From CAYURR01 sp964446745 (GTDB taxonomy: Bacteria; Bacillota; Clostridia; Lachnospirales; WQUN01), in assembly GCA_964446745.1 (NCBI GenBank), contig CAYURR010000001.1:12818-76817 (forward strand): a stretch of DNA of 64,000 bases, in the 5' to 3' direction. A program made the translations under genes and the position numbers. The notes under the pieces were generated by a model. The model was given only the letters and a program-made list of their open reading frames with translations, searched no databases and was not told the DNA's origin. Shown in pieces: positions 27,597 through 37,324 of the stretch; position 1 is the first letter of the stretch; each line of letters begins with the position of its first letter.

Positions 27597-29096
27597 GTGG
27601 CAAACGGAAATACAACACACATCGGCTTTGAAGGGCAGATATGGGCGGCGGCAGATATATTGCGCGGAAATATGGACGCGGCGGAGTATAAGCATGTTGT
27701 ACTGGGTCTCATTTTTCTTAAATACATATCAGATAAGTTTGAAGCACGTTATCAGGAACTGCAAGCCGACAATGATGATGTAGAGGATAAAGACGCATAC
27801 ACAGAAGCTAATGTGTTTTATGTACCGCCTACCGCTCGGTGGAACGTCATAGCACAGGCTGCACATTCTGCAGAGATTGGCAGTGTCATAGACGATGCTA
27901 TGCGGTCGATTGAAAAAGAAAATAAACGCTTGAAAGATATATTACCAAAAAATTACTCACGAGCAGAGTTGGATAAGCGACGCCTTGGCAATGTAGTTGA
28001 CTTGTTTACTAACATACAAATGATTGAACATGGTAGCGACAAGGATATACTCGGTCGTACTTACGAATACTGTCTATCCAAGTTTGCCGAGCAAGAAGGC
28101 AAGCGTGCAGGCGAATTCTACACACCAGCTTGTGTTGTACGAACGCTTGTTGAGGTTTTACGCCCGTTCAAAGGTCGTGTATACGATCCTTGCTGTGGTT
28201 CGGGAGGAATGTTTGTTCAATCAGCAGATTTTGTGGGGCATCATGCTGGTAACATCAACAATCTATCCATTTTCGGCCAAGATGCCAACCCAACTACGCG
28301 TAAAATGGCTCTCATGAATCTTGCCATCCGCGGCATCGAAGCAGATTTGGGAACCTACAACGCCGATACCTTTCACAACGACCTTCACCCAACACTAAAA
28401 GCTGATTTTATTATGGCAAATCCACCTTTTAATCTATCTGACTGGAACGATGGGTCTCTGGACGATGATCCACGTTGGAAGTATGGCTTACCGCCTTCTG
28501 GCAACGCTAACTTTGCGTGGCTACAACACATGATTTTTCACCTTGCACCAAACGGTAAAATCGGCATGGTGCTTGCAAACGGCTCCCTGTCATCACAGAG
28601 CGGTGGCGAAGGTGAAATTCGGCGTAAAATAGTGGAGGATGACTTGGTGGAAGGTATTGTTGCTATGCCCACACAGTTGTTTTACACCACGCAAATTCCA
28701 GTGTCACTGTGGTTTATCAGCCGCAACAAAAAACAAAATGGAAAAACTTTATTTATTGATGCACGCAAAATGGGTATTATGGTTACGCGAAAAAACCGTG
28801 AAATGACAGCCGAAGATATAGCTAAAATCGCTGCAACATTTGAAGCGTTCGAAGACGGAACCCTTAAAGATGATAAAGGCTTTTGTGCTACTGTGACTAC
28901 TGATGATATTGCGAAGCAAGACTTTATACTAACACCGGGACGTTATGTTGGAATTAAAGATGTTGTGGATGACAGCGAGCCGTTTGAGGAAAAGATGGCA
29001 CGGCTGACAAGGGAACTGTCTGGGCTGTTCAAGCGGTCACATGAGCTGGAAGATAAGATAAAAGAAAGATTAGGGGCGATAGGGTATGACATCTAA
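27597..29096 (+). CDS. hsdM: type I restriction-modification methyltransferase (M) subunit
   Basis: 499 aa. The N-terminal HsdM helical domain (GFEGQIWAAADILRGNMDAAEYKHVVLGLIFLKYISDKF) is followed by an N6-adenine methyltransferase core with the SAM motif YDPCCGSGGMF near residue 197 and the catalytic NPPF near 280. With HsdS it methylates the recognition site; with HsdR it restricts unmodified DNA. The start is GTG 27597 after an AGAGG site. It overlaps the next small gene by 11 bases. The family context is standard and confidence is high. Confidence 0.96.
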   Translation: MANGNTTHIGFEGQIWAAADILRGNMDAAEYKHVVLGLIFLKYISDKFEARYQELQADNDDVEDKDAYTEANVFYVPPTARWNVIAQAAHSAEIGSVIDDAMRSIEKENKRLKDILPKNYSRAELDKRRLGNVVDLFTNIQMIEHGSDKDILGRTYEYCLSKFAEQEGKRAGEFYTPACVVRTLVEVLRPFKGRVYDPCCGSGGMFVQSADFVGHHAGNINNLSIFGQDANPTTRKMALMNLAIRGIEADLGTYNADTFHNDLHPTLKADFIMANPPFNLSDWNDGSLDDDPRWKYGLPPSGNANFAWLQHMIFHLAPNGKIGMVLANGSLSSQSGGEGEIRRKIVEDDLVEGIVAMPTQLFYTTQIPVSLWFISRNKKQNGKTLFIDARKMGIMVTRKNREMTAEDIAKIAATFEAFEDGTLKDDKGFCATVTTDDIAKQDFILTPGRYVGIKDVVDDSEPFEEKMARLTRELSGLFKRSHELEDKIKERLGAIGYDI

Positions 29097-29505
29097 TTTT
29101 TACTTCACAAAAGAAGATATTGTTAAATTAAAAAGGTACACATATGCCTTGAAATATAATATAGACTTCAACTTCCAGAACCAACAGAAAGAAGCATTTA
29201 TAGAAGTGGGAACATATTATCCAGTCATTAGAAATAAAACCAACAACGATGTTTTGTATGAATATACAAGAAGAAATATATTACCTACATTTAAGCCAAT
29301 TTCGCAATTTGATAAGACTGACATCGAAATATGGACTGCTTGTTATATCTGCAATTTCAATGAAGAGATTAGTGCATATGAGCGCAAGCACGGAGTAGTC
29401 GATCTTAAGCTGTCTCAAGAATTTGATGATTATATCAATAACCGGAACAATAGTGTTACATCGGGTGTTATTGGTTTGTGCCTTGAGTTCTTTATTGGGA
29501 ATTAA
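29086..29505 (+). CDS. hypothetical protein between hsdM and hsdS
   Basis: 139 aa, soluble, rich in Asn, Tyr and acidic residues. I do not recognise a family. It overlaps the end of hsdM by 11 bases and is followed 17 bases later by hsdS, so it is translated with the restriction operon. Segments such as FKPISQFDKTDIEIWTACYI and KLSQEFDDYINNRNNS show no catalytic motif that I can name. Possibilities include an accessory, an anti-restriction-control or a phage-inhibitor-sensing protein, but nothing in the sequence decides between them. Confidence 0.65.
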   Translation: MTSNFYFTKEDIVKLKRYTYALKYNIDFNFQNQQKEAFIEVGTYYPVIRNKTNNDVLYEYTRRNILPTFKPISQFDKTDIEIWTACYICNFNEEISAYERKHGVVDLKLSQEFDDYINNRNNSVTSGVIGLCLEFFIGN

Positions 29506-29522
29506 TGATGGGGTGATTGAGT

Positions 29523-30731
29523 ATGGCAATTGAACTCTCTGATATATGCGCATTCGCTGACGGACGAGTTTCCGTAGCCGATTTAGATTTGGATACATAC
29601 ATCTCTACTGAGAATATGCTCCCAAACAAGGAGGGTATTATCCGTTCAGCTGGTCTGCCTAACGTAGCACAGACACAGGCATACCAACCAGACGACGTGT
29701 TGATTTCCAACATCCGCCCCTACTTCAAGAAAGTTTGGTTTGCTGACCGTGATGGAGGATGCTCGAATGATGTATTAGTAATGCGAGCTAAGCAAGGGTG
29801 CAATCCACGTTACTTATATTATCTACTGTCGGATGATGTTTTCTTTGACTATGCCACTGCTACGGCTAAAGGAACTAAGATGCCGCGGGGTGATAAGAGC
29901 GCAATTATGCGCTATGAAGTTCCTGACTTATCTATTGAAAGACAGATAAAAATTGCCGCCACTCTCTCCTGTATCGATGACAAAATAGAGCTAAACAACC
30001 GCATCAACCGCAACCTTGAAGCACAGGCACAGGCGATATTTAAGTCGTGGTTTGTGGACTTTGATCCGTTTAAAGACGGAGAGTTTGTGGATAGCGAACT
30101 TGGTAAAATGCCTAAAGGGTGGCGAGTTGGGACACTGGGGGAGTATTGTAAAGTAAAATCCGGATACGCTTTCAAGAGTAATTGGTGGCAAGATAAAGGT
30201 GTGAAAGTAGTAAAAATCAAAAACATTGGTAATACACTTAATTTGTCTGATTGTTCGTGCGTTGATAAAGAAAAAAAAGAGTTAGCAAAAGATTTTATTG
30301 CGATCGGTGGTGATTTGCTTATTGCAATGACAGGAGCAACAGTAGGTAAGTTTTGTATTGTTCCTCAAATAGATGAAACTATTTTGGTAAATCAACGAGT
30401 TGGTAAATTCTTTCTTGGAAATAATCCTATTGAGAAATTGCCGTTTGTTTATTTTCTTCTTAATAAAAGTGAAGTCATAGATGAAATTTTAAACCGTAGA
30501 CAAGGAAGTGCACAATCAAATATTAGTCCAACAGACATTGAAACTGTAAAAATTATTTTTCCACAAATTCATGTAATAGAACAATTTAACAATTTGACGA
30601 AGTATTTTTTCGTAAACATAACAAAAAATCAACAACAAAACCAAAGCCTTACAGCCATCCGTGACGCCATACTACCCAAACTAATAAATGGCGATATAGA
30701 AATTGTTAAGGGAGAGATTGATGGTGCATGA
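29523..30731 (+). CDS. hsdS: type I restriction-modification specificity (S) subunit
   Basis: 402 aa with two target-recognition domains. TRD1 (about 1-140, ending PDLSIERQIKIAATLSCIDDKIELNN) and TRD2 (about 195-385, starting GKMPKGWRVGTLGEYCKVKSGYAF and ending in SLTAIRDAILPKLINGDIEI) are separated by conserved helical spacers. These determine the two halves of the bipartite target, which cannot be read off here. ATG 29523 follows GGGGTGA; the upstream TTG 29517 is less likely. The stop overlaps the next gene. TRD2 is more AT-rich than TRD1, as expected for exchangeable cassettes. Confidence 0.93.
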   Translation: MAIELSDICAFADGRVSVADLDLDTYISTENMLPNKEGIIRSAGLPNVAQTQAYQPDDVLISNIRPYFKKVWFADRDGGCSNDVLVMRAKQGCNPRYLYYLLSDDVFFDYATATAKGTKMPRGDKSAIMRYEVPDLSIERQIKIAATLSCIDDKIELNNRINRNLEAQAQAIFKSWFVDFDPFKDGEFVDSELGKMPKGWRVGTLGEYCKVKSGYAFKSNWWQDKGVKVVKIKNIGNTLNLSDCSCVDKEKKELAKDFIAIGGDLLIAMTGATVGKFCIVPQIDETILVNQRVGKFFLGNNPIEKLPFVYFLLNKSEVIDEILNRRQGSAQSNISPTDIETVKIIFPQIHVIEQFNNLTKYFFVNITKNQQQNQSLTAIRDAILPKLINGDIEIVKGEIDGA

Positions 30732-31140
30732 TTTTCTTATTGAAAATTGGATTAAAATATTGTTCATATCATTTATTGTGCTTTCGATTGTCGTAACCTT
30801 TTGTAAAAAAACAATCAAAGAAAGCATCTCAGCCGAATATTATGGTTATATATTTCTTCTTACAGCAACCACTATTTTTGTCATTATCAACTGGAATGAT
30901 TGCGTAAATATGCAGTTTTTTAGCAGCTTTAATGGATACAATATCATTTTCCTACTTTGGATTACTTTATTACTCTTTTTAGTTGTTAAAATTGATTTTA
31001 ACGGTATAACATCATTCAATCAGAAGAAAAAAGCTGACAATGAATTTGAAGTAGCATTGAGAGAGAATGAAATAATAAAGAAAACAATCGAGGCAACACT
31101 GAAAGAAAATGAGCCAATGAAGAAAACTATGGCTGAATAA
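30721..31140 (+). CDS. small membrane protein with C-terminal charged helix, in the type I RM operon
   Basis: 139 aa from ATG 30721 (after GGGAGAG). There are three hydrophobic helices (about residues 12-28, 43-57 and 74-91), then a highly charged, probably helical or coiled tail with the near-repeat ENEIIKKTIEATLKENEPMKKTM. The gene overlaps the hsdS stop. I do not recognise the family. A membrane protein inside a type I restriction operon is not standard; it could be an effector, an anchor or a passenger gene. Confidence 0.6.
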   Translation: MVHDFLIENWIKILFISFIVLSIVVTFCKKTIKESISAEYYGYIFLLTATTIFVIINWNDCVNMQFFSSFNGYNIIFLLWITLLLFLVVKIDFNGITSFNQKKKADNEFEVALRENEIIKKTIEATLKENEPMKKTMAE

Positions 31141-31162
31141 AGCGGGCAGGAGATGCAGGATA

Positions 31163-31465
31163 ATGAAAGATAAGCAAGCCGTTGTGCAAGCTCTACTATC
31201 AATTGCTCAAGATACGCAATTGTATGTATCGTTGTATCCCAACATTGATGATTTAATGTACACACTTAAATCTAGCGAAATTAAATCGCGTGTTAACTCA
31301 GCGTTATTTGGATATAATAACCCATTTATTAACTCTACATTTACAAGTAAAGTACAGCTAATAGAGTTATCGAATGATAAAAACAACGCACTCAAGCTTT
31401 TAGAAATTTGTAGTGAAATCCTAAGAATGGGACAATCGTTAAATTCAACTTGGGGGTATTATTAA
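31163..31465 (+). CDS. hypothetical protein between hsdS and hsdR
   Basis: 100 aa, soluble and probably mostly helical (MKDKQAVVQALLSIAQDTQL, then NALKLLEICSEILRMGQSL). It has a GGAGATG-type ribosome binding site. Its stop overlaps the hsdR start by one base (TAATG), so hsdR translation probably depends on it. I do not recognise the family. The coupling suggests it is a genuine part of the restriction operon rather than a random insertion. Confidence 0.6.
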   Translation: MKDKQAVVQALLSIAQDTQLYVSLYPNIDDLMYTLKSSEIKSRVNSALFGYNNPFINSTFTSKVQLIELSNDKNNALKLLEICSEILRMGQSLNSTWGYY

Positions 31466-34400
31466 TGCCCTTCACTGAATCCAACTACGAAAACGCAATC
31501 ATTGAGGTATTCCGAGACACCTTGGAGTATGGTTATGCATACGGGCCAGATATGTCACGTGACTATAGTAACCCGCTTCACATGGTCGAGCTTTTATCAG
31601 CCCTACGTAGAGTAAATCCGAAATTACCCGATGCCGTTTTAAATGAGGCGGTCTATAAACTGAGAAATTTTGAGGGCGGCACGGTTTTACAAAAGAATGT
31701 TCAGTTCATGGATTACCTTCAAAACGGTGTATCGGTAAATTATTTCGACGCAGAAAAGCAGAGATCTGCTCTTGTGTATCTTGCGGATTATATAAATATT
31801 GACAGAAATACATTTACTATCGCTAACCAATGGACGATTACTGAGAACAGCGAAAAACGTCCTGACATTCTTATTTTCATAAACGGTCTGCCAGTGGTTG
31901 TTTTCGAGTTAAAATCCCCCTCTCGCGATGAAACCGATGCTTCAGATGCGTTCTTGCAACTGCGGAACTATATGCATGAGATACCGTCGCTGTTCATTTA
32001 TAACGCTTTCCTTGTGATGAGCGACTTAGCCGTCTCCAAAGCCGGAACCATCACTGCCGGTGAAGATCGATTTATGGAGTGGAAAACCAAGGACGGTAGT
32101 TACGAAAACACACAGTACGCCCAATTTGACACTTTTATAGAGGGTATCTTCGACAAGTCGCGATTACTCGACATTATCAAAAACTTTATCTGTTTTTCAG
32201 GCAATGAGAAAATACTCAGTGCGTATCACCAGTATTTTGCAGTGCGGAAAGCCGTCGCTTCCACCGCCAACGCAACCGCAACGGACGGCAAGGGAGGCGT
32301 ATTCTGGCATACACAAGGCAGCGGCAAGTCGCTGTCAATGGTGTTTTATGTGCATCTGCTCCAAGAAACTCTTAATTCCCCAACCGTCGTAGTATTAACT
32401 GATCGCAACGACCTCGACGATCAGCTATTTGGGCAGTTCGCTAAGTGTTCAGACTTCCTGCGCCAAGTACCGCAACAAGCTGAAAGTCGCTCTCATCTGA
32501 AAGAATTACTCGCCGGTAGACAAGCTAACGGCATCATATTTACCACGGCACAGAAATTCGAGGAGAGTTCCGAAATCCTCTCCGATCGCCGCAATGTCAT
32601 CGTCATGGCAGACGAGGCGCATCGTAGCCAGTTTATTGACGAGCGGGTGGATAGCAAGACTGGACGCATCAAGAAATCCTTTGGGCTGATTATCCGTGAG
32701 AGCCTACCATCGGCAACTTATATAGGTTTCACAGGAACACCTATATCTATCAAGGATCGCTCCACCATCGAGGTGTTTGGAAACTACATCGATATCTACG
32801 ATATGACCCAAGCCGTGGAAGATGGTGCTACACGTCCGGTATACTACGAGAGCCGCGTCATACATTTGAAGTTGGACGAGGATATCTTGCGGCTTATTGA
32901 TGCTGAATATGACATCATGGCACAGAACGCAGAGAATTACATAATAGAAAAGAGCAAGAAGGAACTGGGAAAAATGGAGTCCATTCTCGGCGCAGAGCAA
33001 ACGATTACGGCTTTATGCGAAGACATCATCAAGCACTACGAGGAGAACCGTCAGCACCAACTCACAGGCAAAGCAATGATTGTCGGTTATTCACGTGCCA
33101 TTGCTATCGCAATCTATCGAAAGCTACTTGAACTACGTCCGGCGTGGAAAGACATGGTAGGCGTGGTGATGACCGAGAGCAACAAAGACCCCGAAAAGTG
33201 GCGAGGGATTACCGGCAATAAGCGTCACCGTGACGAAATGGCAAAACGGTTTAAGGATAATGATGACCTATTAAAGATCGCCATAGTTGTAGATATGTGG
33301 TTGACGGGCTTTGATGTACCATCCCTGTCCACCATGTATGTTTACAAACCTATGGCTGGTCATAACCTCATGCAGGCAATCGCCCGAGTTAATCGGGTTT
33401 ACAAGGATAAAGAAGGCGGTTTAGTCGTTGACTATGTAGGTATCGCTTCTGCTCTAAAACAGGCAATGACCGACTATACCAACCGTGACAAAAGCAATTA
33501 TGGTGATACCGACATTGCCAAAACTGCTCTTCCGAAGTTCATTGAAAAACTGGAAGTCTGCCAAGACCTATTTCACGGCTTTGATTATTCAGGTTTTATG
33601 TGCGACACTGCCACCGACTTTTCCCGTGCCAAGGCTATTAGCGGTGGTGTAAACTTCTTATCAAGTATTGATAAAGAAATGCAAAAGGAATTATTTATCA
33701 AAGAAGCAATGCTCCTACGTCAGGCTTTGTCACTTTGCCGCTCTCTCCTCACCGCTAAGCAACGGTATGAAGCTGCCTATTTTGAGGCAGTACGAACGCT
33801 CATTACACGTATCACTGGCGAGGGGAAGTCGTTATCCCTTAAAGAAATAAATGCTCACATCAACGAGTTGTTGAAAGCGAGCATTAAGAGTGAAGGTATT
33901 ATCAATCTATTTGCAGATATAGACACAGGGTTTTCGCTTTTTGATCCAAAGTTTTTGGATGAAATCGCTAAGATGAAAGAAAAGAATTTGGCCATAGAGA
34001 TTTTGAAAAAATTACTTTCTGAGCAAGTCACTCTCTACCGTAGAACAAACATTGTTAAATCTGAGAAGTTCTCAGAAATGCTATCAAGGGCAATGAAAGC
34101 GTACTTGAATGGTATGCTTTCTAACGAAGAAGTTATTGCTGAACTTATGAAGATGGCTAAGGACATGGCTACAGCTTCTCACGAGGCTGAGGCAAGGGGA
34201 CTCTCCGAAGAAGAGCTGGCGTTCTACGATGCACTTACTCGCCCCGAAGCCGTTAAGGACTTTTACCAAAGCGATGAACTCGTTTCGATGACTCGCGAAC
34301 TCGCTGATATGCTGCGTAGGAACCGCACCATAGACTGGCAAAAAAAAGAGTCTGCTCGTGCCGGAATGCGTCGCATGGTAAAAAAGCTACTAAAAAAGTA

Positions 34401-34476
34401 TAAATACCCACCCGAGGGCTTAGAAGATGCAATCTCCACTGTGATTGGACAGTGCGAGATGTGGACTGATAATTGA
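31465..34476 (+). CDS. hsdR: type I restriction enzyme R subunit
   Basis: 1003 aa. The N-terminal PD-(D/E)XK nuclease is seen in the segment RPDILIFINGLPVVVFELKS (Asp and Glu-x-Lys near residues 130-147). The SF2 translocase core has GSGKS near 285, MADEAHRSQ near 383, GFTGTPIS, and late motifs DMWLTGFDVPSLSTMYV and QAIARVNRVYKDKEGG. A helical C-terminal domain probably docks to the methyltransferase. The start ATG 31465 is coupled to the preceding 100-aa gene. Length and motif order are normal for HsdR, so the system appears intact. Confidence 0.96.
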   Translation: MPFTESNYENAIIEVFRDTLEYGYAYGPDMSRDYSNPLHMVELLSALRRVNPKLPDAVLNEAVYKLRNFEGGTVLQKNVQFMDYLQNGVSVNYFDAEKQRSALVYLADYINIDRNTFTIANQWTITENSEKRPDILIFINGLPVVVFELKSPSRDETDASDAFLQLRNYMHEIPSLFIYNAFLVMSDLAVSKAGTITAGEDRFMEWKTKDGSYENTQYAQFDTFIEGIFDKSRLLDIIKNFICFSGNEKILSAYHQYFAVRKAVASTANATATDGKGGVFWHTQGSGKSLSMVFYVHLLQETLNSPTVVVLTDRNDLDDQLFGQFAKCSDFLRQVPQQAESRSHLKELLAGRQANGIIFTTAQKFEESSEILSDRRNVIVMADEAHRSQFIDERVDSKTGRIKKSFGLIIRESLPSATYIGFTGTPISIKDRSTIEVFGNYIDIYDMTQAVEDGATRPVYYESRVIHLKLDEDILRLIDAEYDIMAQNAENYIIEKSKKELGKMESILGAEQTITALCEDIIKHYEENRQHQLTGKAMIVGYSRAIAIAIYRKLLELRPAWKDMVGVVMTESNKDPEKWRGITGNKRHRDEMAKRFKDNDDLLKIAIVVDMWLTGFDVPSLSTMYVYKPMAGHNLMQAIARVNRVYKDKEGGLVVDYVGIASALKQAMTDYTNRDKSNYGDTDIAKTALPKFIEKLEVCQDLFHGFDYSGFMCDTATDFSRAKAISGGVNFLSSIDKEMQKELFIKEAMLLRQALSLCRSLLTAKQRYEAAYFEAVRTLITRITGEGKSLSLKEINAHINELLKASIKSEGIINLFADIDTGFSLFDPKFLDEIAKMKEKNLAIEILKKLLSEQVTLYRRTNIVKSEKFSEMLSRAMKAYLNGMLSNEEVIAELMKMAKDMATASHEAEARGLSEEELAFYDALTRPEAVKDFYQSDELVSMTRELADMLRRNRTIDWQKKESARAGMRRMVKKLLKKYKYPPEGLEDAISTVIGQCEMWTDN

Positions 34477-34488
34477 GAGGGGCATACA

Positions 34489-36552
34489 ATGAACGCTTTT
34501 AAAAGCAATATATATAAATACTTAGGCGGGACATGCCAATACATTATTCCACTATACCAACGACCGTATAGTTGGGAGCACGAGCAATGCAGCCGATTAT
34601 GGAATGATATCGTGAACCTGCAAAAAACAAAGCGGGAAGGTCATTTCGTAGGATCGATTGTAAGAATAGATGAAGAAGGACCCGCCGGAACAACGCTTGC
34701 AATGATTATCGACGGCCAACAACGGTTGACCACCTTAACCCTCTTGCTTGTCGCTTTGCGGGATTATGCGGCTTCACATTCCGACTGTAGTGTCAATCCG
34801 GATAAAATCACCAATACATTGCTTCTCAATCAATATGAGACGGGTAATGCCAAATATAAGCTACTCCTTACGCAATCCGATAGGGATGCACTAATAAAAA
34901 AAATTGACTGTGCGCCTATCGCGGATACATTGAGATCTCGTGTGCTTGACAATTATAGTTTTTTTGCCAGCCAAATAGCTAAAAACGAGATCACGCCGCC
35001 ACATTTATATGATGCCATAGGAAAACTGCAAATTGTAGATATTGTACTTGATCGACAATATGACGATCCTCAAGCAATTTTTGAGAGTTTGAACTCTACC
35101 GGCATGGATTTAAAAGACTCAGACCTTATTCGTAATCATCTTCTCATGGGAATTAATACAACCACGCAGTTCGATGTGTATAACAACATTTGGCGGCCTA
35201 CAGAGTTGCTGTTTTATTACGATCGCCAAAGTGAACTTCTGGATAATTTCTTCCGAGATTATCTCACAATGAAAATAGGCAGAATACCGAGGAAAAACGA
35301 AGTATACAAAGAATTTAGAAACTACCATGCAAATTGCGGTATGTCTATACTTGAGCTTTGCCAAGACATCTATGACTTTGCTAAACATTACTCAAATATG
35401 CATTTCGCAAAGAGTCACGATGCAGTATTGAAGTCACTCTACGAGGATATGAAGGCAATAAGAATGGAAGTGGCGTATCCGTTTCTGCTGAAGGTACATG
35501 ATGACTTCGACAAGGGATTGATTACGCTTGACGAATTACGCACAATCGTCCGGCTTTGTGTGAGCTATGTTTTACGTCGTGCTGTTTGCGATATCCCCAC
35601 AAACTCTTTAAACAAGACATTTGCTACCATGAAGAATGACATTCGCACAGATGATTACTTGAATTCGGTGAAGGCATTCTTTATCCTGCTTGATTCCTAC
35701 AAGGAATTTCCGAATGACCAACGTTTTATTACTGCATTTCAGTCCCGTGACATTTACAACATGAACCGTTGCCGATACATATTGGGTAAGCTTGAAAACT
35801 GGGATAATAAATCCGTGGTGTCGTTAGAAAATCTGACAATAGAACACATTATTCCGCAGAATAGCCACTTGTCCGAGGATTGGAAAAATCTGTTGGGTGA
35901 AAACTTCAGCGAGATACAGAAAAAGTATTTGCACACCATTGGTAACTTGACTCTGACAGCATATAATACTGAAATGAGTGACTCTGCGTTCAGTGAAAAA
36001 CTTGATATGCCAGGTGGATTTAAGGAAAGTGCGTTAAAGCTAAACAAGTATGTGGTAACGCAAACCTCATGGGGAGAGGTGCAGGTTAATGAGCGTGCTT
36101 TACAACTTGGTGAGATAGCGAAAAAGGCGTGGCCATATCCCACACTTTTAGAGAGCGAACTTGCTTCGTACAGAAAAAAAGAAAGTGGAAATCAAAATTA
36201 TTCGTTGGACAGCTACGAAAATATTAATGCTTACAATAAGATGCTATTGGAAAAGCTGAATACTCGCATACAGAACCTCGGCACGTTTGTCAAACGAGAA
36301 TTTAAGAAACCGTACATTGCCTATATGCTTGAAACCAATTTCGTTGACGTTATTGTTCAGAAGAACCGCTTACGGCTATCTGTGAACATGAAATTTTCTG
36401 ATGTTATCGACCCTAAAGGGATATGTAAAGATATAACAGGGCTTGGAAAATGGGGCAATGGTGATGTAGAGATATTTTTAGATAGCTTGGATGGACTTGA
36501 TGATGTTATGTATATCATCGAACAAGCATACCGCTTACAGGAGTTTGAATAA
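34489..36552 (+). CDS. DUF262/DUF1524 (GmrSD-like) defence nuclease with C-terminal DUF5655-like domain
   Basis: 687 aa. The N-terminal DUF262 domain carries the family motif IDGQQRLTTLTLLL near residue 74, thought to be the nucleotide-binding or hydrolysis site that controls the nuclease. The DUF1524 His-Me finger region reads LTIEHIIPQNSH near 450 with the later GNLTLTAYN (His and Asn catalytic positions). The tail (about 590-687) resembles DUF5655. GmrSD proteins are type IV enzymes that attack glucosylated or otherwise modified phage DNA. It lies 12 bases after hsdR, so it is likely co-transcribed, adding attack on modified DNA to a system that attacks unmodified DNA. Confidence 0.88.
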   Translation: MNAFKSNIYKYLGGTCQYIIPLYQRPYSWEHEQCSRLWNDIVNLQKTKREGHFVGSIVRIDEEGPAGTTLAMIIDGQQRLTTLTLLLVALRDYAASHSDCSVNPDKITNTLLLNQYETGNAKYKLLLTQSDRDALIKKIDCAPIADTLRSRVLDNYSFFASQIAKNEITPPHLYDAIGKLQIVDIVLDRQYDDPQAIFESLNSTGMDLKDSDLIRNHLLMGINTTTQFDVYNNIWRPTELLFYYDRQSELLDNFFRDYLTMKIGRIPRKNEVYKEFRNYHANCGMSILELCQDIYDFAKHYSNMHFAKSHDAVLKSLYEDMKAIRMEVAYPFLLKVHDDFDKGLITLDELRTIVRLCVSYVLRRAVCDIPTNSLNKTFATMKNDIRTDDYLNSVKAFFILLDSYKEFPNDQRFITAFQSRDIYNMNRCRYILGKLENWDNKSVVSLENLTIEHIIPQNSHLSEDWKNLLGENFSEIQKKYLHTIGNLTLTAYNTEMSDSAFSEKLDMPGGFKESALKLNKYVVTQTSWGEVQVNERALQLGEIAKKAWPYPTLLESELASYRKKESGNQNYSLDSYENINAYNKMLLEKLNTRIQNLGTFVKREFKKPYIAYMLETNFVDVIVQKNRLRLSVNMKFSDVIDPKGICKDITGLGKWGNGDVEIFLDSLDGLDDVMYIIEQAYRLQEFE

Positions 36553-36602
36553 TCTTCTTCCCCCGTATACAATCAAAACCCTACTATATCGGAGGCAAAC
36601 AA

Positions 36603-37324
36603 TGGATTATAAAAATAAAGTTGCCGTCATAACCGGCGGCTCAAACGGCATAGGTAAATGTATAGTTGAGGCATTTCGGCTTTCAGGTGCTTTTGTTGCT
36701 GTTATCGACAAGAGCGATAACGCTCCCGATTGCGATTTATTTTATTACGGCGATATAGCCGAAGAAGCAATTCTCAAGGATTTTTCATACAAAGTCATTG
36801 AAAAATATGGAAATATCGACTACCTCATCAACAATGCTTGCCTAAGTCGAGGTGGTATATTCGACTGTGATTACGAGGATTTTCTATATGTACAAAAGGT
36901 TGGAGTCGTTGCACCGTTTATGTTGACAAAGCTATTCTTGACGCATTTCAACACAGGCGCGGCAATAGTAAATATATCCTCCACACGAGCATTTCAATCA
37001 CAGTCAAATTCGGAAAGCTATACTGCAGCAAAGGGCGGGATCACTGCACTAACCCATGCATTGGCAGTAAGTCTCGGGGGCAAGGTACGAGTGAATGCCA
37101 TATCCCCGGGTTGGATCGACACTACCGACAGTATGTTTGAAGGAGCGGATAATTCTCAACATCCGGCCGGACGTGTGGGTAAACCCGCGGATATTGCACG
37201 AATGGTGATGTTTTTGTGTAGCGAGCAATCCGGCTTTATCACAGGAGAGAACATAACCATTGATGGCGGCATGAGCAAACTCATGGTCTATCATGGCGAT
37301 CACGGTTGGGAGTATACGCAATGA
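36603..37324 (+). CDS. short-chain dehydrogenase/reductase
   Basis: 240 aa classical SDR. The NAD(P) motif is VITGGSNGIGK near residue 10. An acidic residue after the second strand (VIDKSDN) points to NAD(H). The NNACLS block and active-site Tyr-x-x-x-Lys (ESYTAAKGG), with Ser in NISSTRAF, follow in order, as does ITGENITIDGGMS at the end. ATG 36603 follows GGAGG. The stop overlaps the sfsA start (ATGA). The substrate is unknown. It sits downstream of the restriction genes but has no obvious defence role. Confidence 0.88.
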
